Under the pieces are notes generated by a model. It saw only the letters and a list, made by a program, of their open reading frames with translations, did no database searches and was not told the DNA's origin. This document shows, in pieces, positions 16,746 through 24,516 of a stretch of 37,352 nucleotides of DNA. The first letter of the stretch is position 1; the number at the start of each line of letters is the position of its first letter. The position numbers and the translations under genes were made by a program. Source of the DNA: an uncultured Eisenbergiella sp. (GTDB lineage: Bacteria > Bacillota > Clostridia > Lachnospirales > Lachnospiraceae); assembly GCA_947627215.1 (NCBI GenBank), contig CANQVD010000038.1, forward strand, positions 1-37,352, in the 5' to 3' direction.

Positions 16746-17795
16746 ATGCCAACTCAATCCAAACCCTTTTCCAACCTGGAAGTATCGGCTTTCTGTTCTC
16801 AGATGTCCCTGATCCTGAAATCCGGGATATCCACCACGGAGGGCGTGGCCATTCTGAGCGAAGACGCGGCTCCGGAAAGAAAGGAATTTTACACCTCGCT
16901 CCACGCCTCCCTGGAGGAAGGGGAAACGCTGGGAGAAGCGTTGCGGCGTACCGGCGCCTTTCCGGACTACGCCTGCGACATGATCGAGATCGGCGTCCAG
17001 TCCGGCCGTACGGATGAGGTGATGGACGCGCTGACCGTCCATTATGAACGGGAGGAGGAGATCGCTTCCTCCATCCGCAGCGCCGTCACCTATCCCGCCG
17101 TCATGATCGGCATGATGTTCGCCGTTGTCATCGTCCTGATCACGCGGGTGCTTCCGATCTTCAACCAGGTATTTCTGCAGCTTGGCAGCCAGCTCACGGG
17201 CTTTTCCAGAGGGCTTATGAATCTGGGCAGCGTCATCAGCCGTTATTCCGTCGTGTTCGTGATCCTGCTCCTGCTGCTGGCCGCGTTTCTCCTCTGGCTG
17301 TGCAAAACTGCAGGCGGACGCCGCCTCAGACAAAAGCTCATGTCCCTCATCCCGCCCATCCGGCGCCTGCAGCGGCAGCTCTCCACGGGGCGCTTCGCCG
17401 ACGGCCTTTCCATCGCCCTTTCCAGCGGCCTTTCCATTGAGGACGGTCTGCAGATTGCGGGGCGGCTCGCCGCGGATCCCGACACCCGCGCGAAGGTGGA
17501 GGCCTGCGCTAAAGCCTACCGGGAAGGAGCCTCCTTTTCGGAGGCGGTCATTTCCTCCCATATTTTCTCCGGGCTGTACGCCAGAATGCTGTCCGTCGGA
17601 TTCCAGGCGGGGGCCACGGAAAGCGTGCTGCGCAAGATCGCAGACCGCAGCGCTCAGGACAGTGACGAGCACATTTCCCGCATGATCTCCATTCTGGAGC
17701 CCACGCTGGTCGCCATCCTCTCCTGTGTGGTGGGCCTGATCCTGCTGTCCGTCATGCTGCCGCTCCTCGGCATCATGAGCGGCATCGGCATGTAG
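16746..17795 (+). CDS. Type II secretion / type IV pilus inner-membrane platform protein (PilC/GspF family)
   Basis: 349 residues with two GspF repeats. The first runs about 11-140 (FCSQMSLILKSGISTTEGVAIL, TLGEALRRTGAFP, MIEIGVQSGRTDEVM) and the second about 210-340 (FADGLSIALSSGLSIEDGLQIAG, SFSEAVISSHIFSGLYARMLSVGFQAGATESVL). Membrane spans lie at about 113-133, 168-187 and 320-345. In known systems this protein is the platform that couples ATPase rotation to pilin insertion or removal. The ATG at 16746 has an AAAGGA site; an upstream in-frame extension from 16689 is leader. Its partner here would be the PilT-type ATPase at 19642-20694, with the small membrane proteins between them as candidate pilins. 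Confidence 0.92.
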   Translation: MPTQSKPFSNLEVSAFCSQMSLILKSGISTTEGVAILSEDAAPERKEFYTSLHASLEEGETLGEALRRTGAFPDYACDMIEIGVQSGRTDEVMDALTVHYEREEEIASSIRSAVTYPAVMIGMMFAVVIVLITRVLPIFNQVFLQLGSQLTGFSRGLMNLGSVISRYSVVFVILLLLLAAFLLWLCKTAGGRRLRQKLMSLIPPIRRLQRQLSTGRFADGLSIALSSGLSIEDGLQIAGRLAADPDTRAKVEACAKAYREGASFSEAVISSHIFSGLYARMLSVGFQAGATESVLRKIADRSAQDSDEHISRMISILEPTLVAILSCVVGLILLSVMLPLLGIMSGIGM

Positions 17796-17835
17796 GCAGC
17801 CGCCCTTCGCCCGAACATCTCAGAAGGAGAATCCG

Positions 17836-18153
17836 ATGAAACGCAAATTTTCCGGCGCAAAGCCTTTTCTCTCCATCGCCATCCTGCTGGCTTTCCTGTT
17901 TCTCTTCATCGGCGGCCTGAACTCCGTTTCCGGCCGTTCCGACGCGGAACAGCTTCGGAGCCTGGAGGAGGCCGTGCGCAGAAATATCGTGCACTGCTAT
18001 ACCATCAACGGTTTTTATCCGGAAAGTCTGGATTACCTGATGGAGCACTATCCCATCCTGTATGACGACACCCGGTATGTCATCCACTATCAGCCCGTGG
18101 CCTCCAACCTGATGCCGGACGTCACGGTCATGGAAAGGAAACAGCAGAAATGA
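17836..18153 (+). CDS. Small single-span protein, pseudopilin-like
   Basis: 105 residues: a short basic N-terminus, one hydrophobic span (about 10-27) and an extracellular part. The stretch RSLEEAVRRNIVHCYTINGFYPESLDYLMEHY resembles the region of major pseudopilins that reads roughly 'helix, Y-x-x-x-G-x-YP-x-x-L-x-x-L'. No canonical prepilin cleavage motif (G followed by F-T-L-I-E) is present, so processing as a true pilin is uncertain. AGAAGGAG lies before the ATG at 17836. It overlaps the next gene by 4 bases (ATGA). I do not recognise a named family. Confidence 0.8.
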   Translation: MKRKFSGAKPFLSIAILLAFLFLFIGGLNSVSGRSDAEQLRSLEEAVRRNIVHCYTINGFYPESLDYLMEHYPILYDDTRYVIHYQPVASNLMPDVTVMERKQQK

Positions 18154-18638
18154 GGCACTCTTACAGCAACCGCCAGCATACGGTGGATTCCCTGTTCACC
18201 CTGTCGCTGCTGGGCGTGTTCGCCATCTCCGCCCTGCTCGTCACCGTGTTCGGCGCCAACACCTATGAAAAGATCGTTTCCCTCTCCCGCCGGACATATG
18301 AAACCTCCACAACGCTCTCCTATATCCGGGAGAAGATCCGGCAGAACGACACGGCGGGCGGCGTCTCCATCACGGAGATCGAGGATACCGACGTGCTCAC
18401 GCTCAGAAGCGCCGTCAACGGCAAAAGCTACATTACCTGTATTTATTATCAGGACGGCATGCTCCGGGAGCTGTACCGGCAGGAGGAATATGACATTCCC
18501 CTCTCCGCCGGCCAGGGCATCCTGGAGGTCCACGGCCTGTCCATGGAGCAGCTATCCGATACCCTCTATCGTTTTACGGCAATGGACGAGGACGGTGAGG
18601 AAGCTCAGATCACCGTCGCCGTCAACAGCGCCGGTTAA
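18150..18638 (+). CDS. DUF4860-type single-span protein
   Basis: 162 residues, one N-terminal hydrophobic span (about 13-33) and a beta-rich exterior domain (YITCIYYQDGMLRELYRQEEYDIPL). It resembles the DUF4860 family of clostridia, which I know from gene clusters of this kind; this assignment is from memory of sequence style, not a search. The topology resembles ComGF/GspJ-like minor pilins, but no prepilin motif is evident. Translation is probably coupled to the previous gene by the ATGA overlap. Confidence 0.8.
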   Translation: MRHSYSNRQHTVDSLFTLSLLGVFAISALLVTVFGANTYEKIVSLSRRTYETSTTLSYIREKIRQNDTAGGVSITEIEDTDVLTLRSAVNGKSYITCIYYQDGMLRELYRQEEYDIPLSAGQGILEVHGLSMEQLSDTLYRFTAMDEDGEEAQITVAVNSAG

Positions 18639-18650
18639 GCAGGAGGCATT

Positions 18651-19022
18651 ATGAGACGTCATTCCAAAACCAGCCTGTTCCTGATGGAGCTCATTCTGTC
18701 CATTCTCCTGTTCTCCCTTTGCAGCGCGATCTGCGTACAGCTCTTCGTCCGCTCCCACCGGGAGGAACAGAAGGCGGTGTTTTTAAATCAGGCTGTCCGG
18801 ACCTGCGACAGTGTCGCCGCCCATATCCAGCAGGAGAAGGCGCTTCCGTCCCCGGTTTACTACGACGAGGATTTTCATCCCTGCGCACAGGAGGAGGCCG
18901 CATGGCTGCTGGAGACCAGGGATGTCACTCCCGCCGGCGCCTCCGTCAGACAGGCCTATATCACGATCCGCGATCTGAAGTACCCCGGTCCCCTGGCCTA
19001 TACGCTGATCGTCGGCTACTGA
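18651..19022 (+). CDS. Small minor-pilin-like membrane protein
   Basis: 123 residues. The N-terminus has a basic stretch followed by SLFLMELILSILLFSLCSAI, in which a lone Glu sits at the fifth position of the hydrophobic segment, as in type IV pilins (F-T-L-I-E). The residue before the presumed cleavage point is Ser rather than Gly, so cleavage by a prepilin peptidase is uncertain. The soluble part is short (about 85 residues). AGGAGG precedes the ATG by 4-5 bases. Of the four small proteins in the operon this one looks most pilin-like. Confidence 0.8.
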   Translation: MRRHSKTSLFLMELILSILLFSLCSAICVQLFVRSHREEQKAVFLNQAVRTCDSVAAHIQQEKALPSPVYYDEDFHPCAQEEAAWLLETRDVTPAGASVRQAYITIRDLKYPGPLAYTLIVGY

Positions 19023-19080
19023 TGCGGTTCCCGCGGAAAGCGGTTTTCGTTCTCCGCCAACGCTTTGAAACGAGGTTTCC

Positions 19081-19548
19081 ATGAAAAACAAAAAGCAGTC
19101 GCTCATCAATACGGGGCTTCCGTCTCTTCTGGTCATTTTCATCGTGCTCTGTCTGGTGACCTTCGCCGTGCTCTCCTATGTCAGCGCGCTGCGGGACCGC
19201 AGAGACGCGATGCAGTCCTCGGACCGCCTGCAGTCCTGGTACGCCGCCGACATGTCCGCCCGGAACAGGCTGGCAGAGATCAACGAAACGCTCCTGCGCG
19301 TTTCCGAACAGCTCTCCGCGCCCGAACCGGAGGCCTTTCTGGCGGAATGCCGCAAAAGCTTTCCGGATATGGACGCAGACGGCGTGCTCTCCTTCCGGAC
19401 GGATTTCGGCGATTCCCAGGCGCTCTCGGTCGAGCTGGAGGCCGTTCTTCCCGCCCCCGGAGAGGATATCTGCTACCGGCTCCGACGGTGGCAGGTCGTC
19501 ACCACGGCGGACTGGAACGCCGACGATACGCTGCCCGTCCTGCAATGA
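19081..19548 (+). CDS. Single-span exported protein of unknown family
   Basis: 155 residues: basic start MKNKKQSLINTGLPSL, one hydrophobic span (about 13-33), then a helical stretch (AADMSARNRLAEINETLLRVSEQL) and a small domain. No prepilin motif and no family that I recognise. Its place between the minor-pilin-like gene and the PilT-type ATPase gene suggests a part in the same envelope machine. The ribosome site is weak (ACGAGG). Confidence 0.75.
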   Translation: MKNKKQSLINTGLPSLLVIFIVLCLVTFAVLSYVSALRDRRDAMQSSDRLQSWYAADMSARNRLAEINETLLRVSEQLSAPEPEAFLAECRKSFPDMDADGVLSFRTDFGDSQALSVELEAVLPAPGEDICYRLRRWQVVTTADWNADDTLPVLQ

Positions 19549-19568
19549 CCGTTTCGAGAACCGCAGAA

Positions 19569-19630
19569 GCCTTCCGGCACCCCGGGAAAAGCCTTCCCGC
19601 ATCACGGAACGCTTTCCGGCATCACCAATA
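19569..19630. repeat. Three imperfect 20-22 bp tandem repeats before the PilT-type gene
   Basis: Units at 19569-19590, 19591-19610 and 19611-19630, each beginning GC(C/T)TTCC(G/C)GCA(C/T). They fill the spacer between two operon genes and end just before the AAGGAG ribosome site of the ATPase gene. Confidence 0.6.
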
Positions 19631-19641
19631 AGGAGAAAACA

Positions 19642-20694
19642 ATGGACCTGATTCAGTTGCTCACAGAGGCGGTATCCGACCATGCCTCCGACATCTTCAT
19701 CGTAGCGGGCCGTCCCTTTTCCTATAAAAAGAGTGGCGTTCTCATCGAGCATTCCCAGCGGCTCATGCCGGACGATACCAACGCGCTCGTCAACACCGTC
19801 TACGAGCTGGCCGGCGGCCGTGACATGAAGCACTTCCTGAAGCACGGCGACGATGACTTTTCCTTCGCCCTGCGCGGGCTGGCCCGGTTCCGTGTCAGCA
19901 CCTACCGGCAGCGCGGTTCCGCCGCGGCCGTGATCCGCGTCATCAACTTTTCCCTTCCGGATCATACACAGCTTGGCATCCCGGACAGCATCCTGCAGCT
20001 CGGCGAGCTCTCCAAGGGAATGGTTCTGGTGACGGGTCCCGCCGGCAGCGGGAAATCCACAACGCTGGCCTGCATCATCGACTATATCAATCAGCACAAA
20101 AAATATCATATCATCACCCTGGAGGATCCGCTGGAATTCCTGCATTCCCACAAGAACAGCATCGTCAGCCAGCGGGAGATTTCGGCCGACACGGACAGCT
20201 ATATCGCCGCCCTGCGCGCCTCTCTGCGCCAGAGTCCGGACGTGATCCTGCTCGGGGAAATGCGGGACTATGAAACGATCAACGTGGCCATGACCGCCGC
20301 GGAAACCGGCCATCTGATCTTTTCCAGCCTGCATACGCTGGGCGCCGCCAAGACCATCGACCGCATCATCGACGTGTTCCCGGCCAATCAGCAGCATCAG
20401 ATCGCTCTGCAGCTCTCCCTGACGCTGCAGGCCGTCGTCTCCCAGCAGTTAGTTCCCACCACGGACGGCGGACGCGTCCCGGCCTTTGAAATCATGGTGC
20501 TCACGCCGGCCATCCGCAATATGATCCGGGAAGGGAAAATCCCGCAGATCGAGGGTCTTTTGGCAAACGCCTCCTCTCCCGGCATGCGCTCCATGGATCA
20601 GAGCCTGATCGATCTGGTCCGCGCCGGAAGGATCTCCCGGGAAACCGCCCTGAGCCTGGCCTCCAATCAGGAGGCGATGAAACGCAGACTGTAA
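19642..20694 (+). CDS. PilT-type (type IV pilus retraction class) ATPase
   Basis: 350-residue secretion ATPase. An N-terminal PAS-like part with SDHASDIFIVAGRPF (12-26) is followed by Walker A GPAGSGKST (132-140), the Asp box ITLEDPLEFLH (158-168), Walker B VILLGEMRD (201-209) and the His box TGHLIFSSLHT (222-232). AIRNMIREGK near 290-299 corresponds to the AIRNLIRE motif that marks PilT and separates it from PilB/GspE. The protein lacks the long N-terminal domain and zinc-binding cysteines of extension ATPases. It is therefore called as a retraction-type motor even though no PilB-like partner is in this operon. AAGGAG lies before the ATG. Confidence 0.93.
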   Translation: MDLIQLLTEAVSDHASDIFIVAGRPFSYKKSGVLIEHSQRLMPDDTNALVNTVYELAGGRDMKHFLKHGDDDFSFALRGLARFRVSTYRQRGSAAAVIRVINFSLPDHTQLGIPDSILQLGELSKGMVLVTGPAGSGKSTTLACIIDYINQHKKYHIITLEDPLEFLHSHKNSIVSQREISADTDSYIAALRASLRQSPDVILLGEMRDYETINVAMTAAETGHLIFSSLHTLGAAKTIDRIIDVFPANQQHQIALQLSLTLQAVVSQQLVPTTDGGRVPAFEIMVLTPAIRNMIREGKIPQIEGLLANASSPGMRSMDQSLIDLVRAGRISRETALSLASNQEAMKRRL

Positions 20695-20696
20695 TG

Positions 20697-20727
20697 CCGG
20701 ACGGCAGAAGACCCGGACGGCAGAAAC
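20697..20727. repeat. Duplicated 15-bp motif between the PilT-type and CotH genes
   Basis: CCGGACGGCAGAA(G/A)(A/C) occurs at 20697-20711 and at 20713-20727. No terminator is visible in the 94-bp gap, so co-transcription with the CotH gene is likely. Confidence 0.6.
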
Positions 20728-20788
20728 GGCGGGAGATCCATACGGACCGTCCGCCGCAAAAATACATAGGAAAGGATCCCTGCAGAAA

Positions 20789-22930
20789 ATGAACAGTTCC
20801 AACATCATCGGGAAAAGAAACCGTCGAACAACAGCCGGCACACCCCTTCGGCCATCCGCCCCGCGGGGAACGGCTCTGTGCCATGCGGCAGCGCTGGCCG
20901 CAGCGCTTCTCCTGGCCGGATGGATGATGCCCGGCGCATTTTATGTACAGGCCGCAGGACCCGCCGCCGAATCGCAGCAGGAACAGACCGCGGCGCCTGC
21001 GATCGCCGGGAAAATCGATACCCCGCAGCCCGACCCGGAGAGCGGCATCATGCTGATCGCCGCGCCGGAGGGCGCTCCGACCGCCGCCCTTCCGGAGGAT
21101 GGTCCGGACACCGCCGTCCCGGACGCCGAACAGGAGGCCGCCCTGAAAGCGGCGCAGGAGGCAGCACAGGAAGCTTTTCGGGCCGCACAGGCGGCGGAGG
21201 CGAAAGCGCAGGAGGAGGCGTTTGCCAGACGTTTTCGCTGTTCCGTGACCGATCCCAACGGCGGGATCACCTTCGGCTACCGCGCGCCTCAGGACGGCGT
21301 GGTCTATCTGTTCCTGCCGCGTTCCGTGGACCTTGCCTCCATGGAGCTTTTATGCGCGGGCGATATCCAAAGCGTATCCCGCGGTTCCTGGGATCCCGCC
21401 ACGGGGATCCTGACCGGCGCGTTTGACAAAAGCGGCGATACGGCCGTGATCCGTCTGGACGGGATGGACGTCCAGGTCAAAGCGCTCCAGTCCGATCTGC
21501 CCAGCGTACAGCTCTACCTGAACAACACCACGCTGGATACCGTGCAGTTGGATAAAAACGTCAAATATCCCGACAACACCCTGTACCTGACCGGCGCGGA
21601 CGGCACGACCCTGATCTCCGCGCAAAACACCGTGGAATTTAAGGGCCGCGGCAATACCTCATGGCAGAAATATGACAAAAAAGGCTATCAGATCAAATTT
21701 GCGGAAAAAACCGCCGTCCTGGACATGGACGCGGCCAGGAAATGGGTCCTGCTGGCCAATGCCTCCGACGACAGCATGCTGCGCAACATGACCGCCATGC
21801 ACCTTTCCAGGGAGCTGGAAATGGCCTACACCACCGATTATCAGTATGTGGACTTCTGGATCGACGGCGTCTACCAGGGCACCTATATCATCGGAGAAAA
21901 GGTGGAAATCGGCGGCAAACGGCTGGATCTTTCGGATGAAAACGGCGTCCTGATGGAACAGGATTCCAGCTTTTACGCGGAAGAAGACTACTGGATCTAT
22001 GACGCGCTCCTGGATACCCAGTTTTCCCTGAAGGAATCCGTGGAGGAAGACGACGAGGCCAGGATCCGGTACGCCATCGCCTCTTTCCAGCAGGCGCTGG
22101 ACAAATTTCTGCTCTATCTGTATCAGACGCCCGCGGACGAGGTGACTCTGGAAACGCTTTCCTCCATGATCGATGTGGATTCCTTCGCGAAATACTATCT
22201 GATCTCCGAATATCTGCTGAACCGGGAGGCCAATCACTCCAGCTTCTACTGGTATAAGGACGGGGAAGCGGATGTCCTCCATCTGGGACCGATCTGGGAT
22301 TATGATACCTGCATGGGAAATGAAGATCTGGGCGCGAACGCCTATTATGCCACGATGCACAACACGATGATGAACCGGCTTCTGGCCTGCCCTGCCTTCC
22401 ATGCACGGGTGACCGCCCTGAAGGATCAGTACGCTGCCGCCTTCAGCGGTCTGACGGCCTACGTGAAAAAAACCGCGAAGGAGATCTCCTCCTCCGTTTT
22501 CATGAACTATATCCGCTGGAATACGCTGGGCGGCGTCAACCCCAAGGGCTACAGCGACTTCTCCGGCACCTACAGCGAATCCCTGGACCGTCTGACCGCC
22601 TGGCTCTCCGCCCGCCGCAGCGCGTTCCGGGTGCAAAGGCCCGCGCTCACCGCTTCTCCCGACGGCACCGGCACGATCATGACCGTGACAACGCCCCGCA
22701 CCGACGCCAATCTGCGGCTCGCGTTCTGGAGCGTGGAAAACGGACAGGATGACCTGCAATGGTATCTGCCGACCGCCGCCGAAAAGGACCGGACCGTCTT
22801 CGCCTTCGATCTGACGCCCTATCTGAGCAAAGGGCTGTACCACGTACATCTGTATGACGTGACGGAGGGGCCGGACGGCACGAATACCTACAGCCTGATC
22901 GACGGAACCTCCTGGTACCGTCTCCCCTGA
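20789..22930 (+). CDS. Secreted CotH-family protein kinase
   Basis: 713 residues. A long basic N-terminus and hydrophobic signal segment (about 30-50) ending near FYVQAAG point to export. Next come a low-complexity stretch, an Ala/Glu-rich helix (about 113-147), a beta domain (150-250) and the CotH kinase domain (about 280-600). Family marks are TVEFKGRGNTSW (281-292), GYQIKF, RKWVLLANASDDSMLRN (317-333), VDFWIDGVYQGTYIIGEKVEI (354-374), GVLMEQD, LLNREANHSSFYWYKDG (476-492) and LGPIWDYDTCMGN (499-511). A C-terminal beta region follows. CotH of Bacillus subtilis phosphorylates spore-coat proteins. A CotH homologue at the end of a pilus-like operon suggests a surface or pilus substrate, which is inference. 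A terminator follows directly. Confidence 0.92.
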   Translation: MNSSNIIGKRNRRTTAGTPLRPSAPRGTALCHAAALAAALLLAGWMMPGAFYVQAAGPAAESQQEQTAAPAIAGKIDTPQPDPESGIMLIAAPEGAPTAALPEDGPDTAVPDAEQEAALKAAQEAAQEAFRAAQAAEAKAQEEAFARRFRCSVTDPNGGITFGYRAPQDGVVYLFLPRSVDLASMELLCAGDIQSVSRGSWDPATGILTGAFDKSGDTAVIRLDGMDVQVKALQSDLPSVQLYLNNTTLDTVQLDKNVKYPDNTLYLTGADGTTLISAQNTVEFKGRGNTSWQKYDKKGYQIKFAEKTAVLDMDAARKWVLLANASDDSMLRNMTAMHLSRELEMAYTTDYQYVDFWIDGVYQGTYIIGEKVEIGGKRLDLSDENGVLMEQDSSFYAEEDYWIYDALLDTQFSLKESVEEDDEARIRYAIASFQQALDKFLLYLYQTPADEVTLETLSSMIDVDSFAKYYLISEYLLNREANHSSFYWYKDGEADVLHLGPIWDYDTCMGNEDLGANAYYATMHNTMMNRLLACPAFHARVTALKDQYAAAFSGLTAYVKKTAKEISSSVFMNYIRWNTLGGVNPKGYSDFSGTYSESLDRLTAWLSARRSAFRVQRPALTASPDGTGTIMTVTTPRTDANLRLAFWSVENGQDDLQWYLPTAAEKDRTVFAFDLTPYLSKGLYHVHLYDVTEGPDGTNTYSLIDGTSWYRLP

Positions 22931-22936
22931 GAACAG

Positions 22937-22967
22937 ATGTCCCCGCTGCCAAACGGCGCGGGGACAT
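22937..22967 (+). terminator. Terminator of the pilus-like/CotH operon
   Basis: ATGTCCCCGC (22937-22946) pairs perfectly with GCGGGGACAT (22958-22967) around an 11-base loop, followed by TTTTG. It lies between the convergent CotH and malQ genes and may serve both. Confidence 0.85.
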
Positions 22968-22972
22968 TTTGA

Positions 22973-24457
22973 TTACCTCTCATACAACTGAACGGTTCTG
23001 CGGATGCGCTCCGCCAGCTCCCGGGTCAGTTGTTCCTTTTCCAGTCTCCATTTCCAGTTGTTTCCCAGCGTGGAAGGGAAATTGATGCGGGCCTGCGCAC
23101 CCAGTCCCAGCCAGTCCTGCATGGGGATCACCGCCGTATCCGCCACGGATGCGAGCGCCGTCCGGATCAGCGCCTCCGCCGCCCTGCTCCCGGATACCGC
23201 GCCCTCCTCCATCCGCAGATAATCGCGGATGAACTGCTGAAGCGCCGGCGGATTTTCCTCATACCAGCCTGCCGATGTCTGATTGTCATGAGTGCCCGTG
23301 TAAACGATGCAGTTTTTCTCATAATGATGAGGCAGATACTCATTGGAGGGCCCGCTGTCAAAGGCGAACTGCAGCACCTTCATCCCGGGGAATCCGGTCT
23401 TTTCGATCATCCGGCGGACCGGCGGCGTGATCACGCCCAGATCCTCGGCGATCACCTCCTTCTCCCCGAGCCTGCGCCGCATCACCTCAAACAGCTCGTC
23501 GCCCGGTCCCGGCTCCCAGTGTCCGTTGACGGCCGTCTTCTCCCCGCAGGGCACGGAAAAATAGGCCTCAAATCCCCGGAAATGATCGATGCGGATGATA
23601 TCGTAAAGCCGGTAGCAATAACCGATCCGTTTCATCCACCAGTCATAGCCGGTCTTTTTGTGGTATTCCCAGTCATAGAGCGGGTTGCCCCAAAGCTGTC
23701 CCGTGGCGGAAAACGCATCGGGCGGCACCCCCGCCACGGCCTTCGGCGCGCAGTCCCCGTCCAGTTGAAACAGCTCCGGATGCGACCAGGTATCGGCGCT
23801 GTCCATCGCCACATAAATGGGAAGGTCCCCGATGATGGAAATGCCCTTTTCATTGGCATACCGTTTCAGCGCCGTCCACTGCTCCGCGAACAGATATTGC
23901 AGAAATTTCCAGAAACAGATCTCCTCCGCGAGCTCCTCCCGGCACCTCTCCAGCGCGGCGCTCTCCCGCCGCCTGACGGGCTCCTCCCATTCCGTGTAGC
24001 TGACGCCGCCCCTGGCGTTCTTGATCGCCATGAAAAGCGCGTAATCCGCCAGCCACCAGTCATTTTCCCGGCAAAAGGCCGCAAACGCCGCGTCCTTTTG
24101 GATTCCGCTTCGCAAAAACGCCCTGTGCAAAAGCGGAAAGCGCCCGAAATACAGTTTTTCATAATCCACATAGGCCCGGCTGCCGCCCCAGTCTGTCGCG
24201 TCGCATTCCTCCGCGGAAAGCCATCCCTTTTCGACCAATGCCTCCAGATCGATAAAATAGGGATTGCCCGCGAACGTGGAAAAGGACTGATAGGGGGAAT
24301 CCCCGTATCCGGTGGGCCCTAACGGCAGGATCTGCCACAGCTTCTGCCCCGCCTCCGCCAGAAAATCCACGAAGGCATACGCCTCCCCGGAAAAAGCGCC
24401 GATCCCCCAGGGGGAGGGAAGGCTCGATACCGGCAGCAGAATACCGCTTCTTCTCAT
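22973..24457 (-). CDS. malQ: 4-alpha-glucanotransferase (amylomaltase)
   Basis: GH77 enzyme that transfers alpha-1,4-glucan segments, lengthening maltodextrins and releasing glucose. 494 residues: RSGILLPVSSLPSPWGIG, LPLGPTGYGDSPYQSFSTFAGNP, GDLPIYVAMDSADTW, catalytic nucleophile Asp291 in IRIDHFRGF, acid/base Glu338 in VIAEDLGVITPPV and Asp391 in GTHDNQTSAGW. Cytoplasmic. AAAGGAG lies before the ATG. It is 59 bases downstream of the phosphorylase-like gene and should share its promoter, a usual maltodextrin/glycogen pairing. Confidence 0.97.
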   Translation of the reverse strand: MRRSGILLPVSSLPSPWGIGAFSGEAYAFVDFLAEAGQKLWQILPLGPTGYGDSPYQSFSTFAGNPYFIDLEALVEKGWLSAEECDATDWGGSRAYVDYEKLYFGRFPLLHRAFLRSGIQKDAAFAAFCRENDWWLADYALFMAIKNARGGVSYTEWEEPVRRRESAALERCREELAEEICFWKFLQYLFAEQWTALKRYANEKGISIIGDLPIYVAMDSADTWSHPELFQLDGDCAPKAVAGVPPDAFSATGQLWGNPLYDWEYHKKTGYDWWMKRIGYCYRLYDIIRIDHFRGFEAYFSVPCGEKTAVNGHWEPGPGDELFEVMRRRLGEKEVIAEDLGVITPPVRRMIEKTGFPGMKVLQFAFDSGPSNEYLPHHYEKNCIVYTGTHDNQTSAGWYEENPPALQQFIRDYLRMEEGAVSGSRAAEALIRTALASVADTAVIPMQDWLGLGAQARINFPSTLGNNWKWRLEKEQLTRELAERIRRTVQLYER

Positions 24458-24516
24458 ACCTCGTTCTCCTTTGATTCAAAATCGTCCAAAAGCCGGCGGG
24501 ACCTGCCCGCGGCCTC

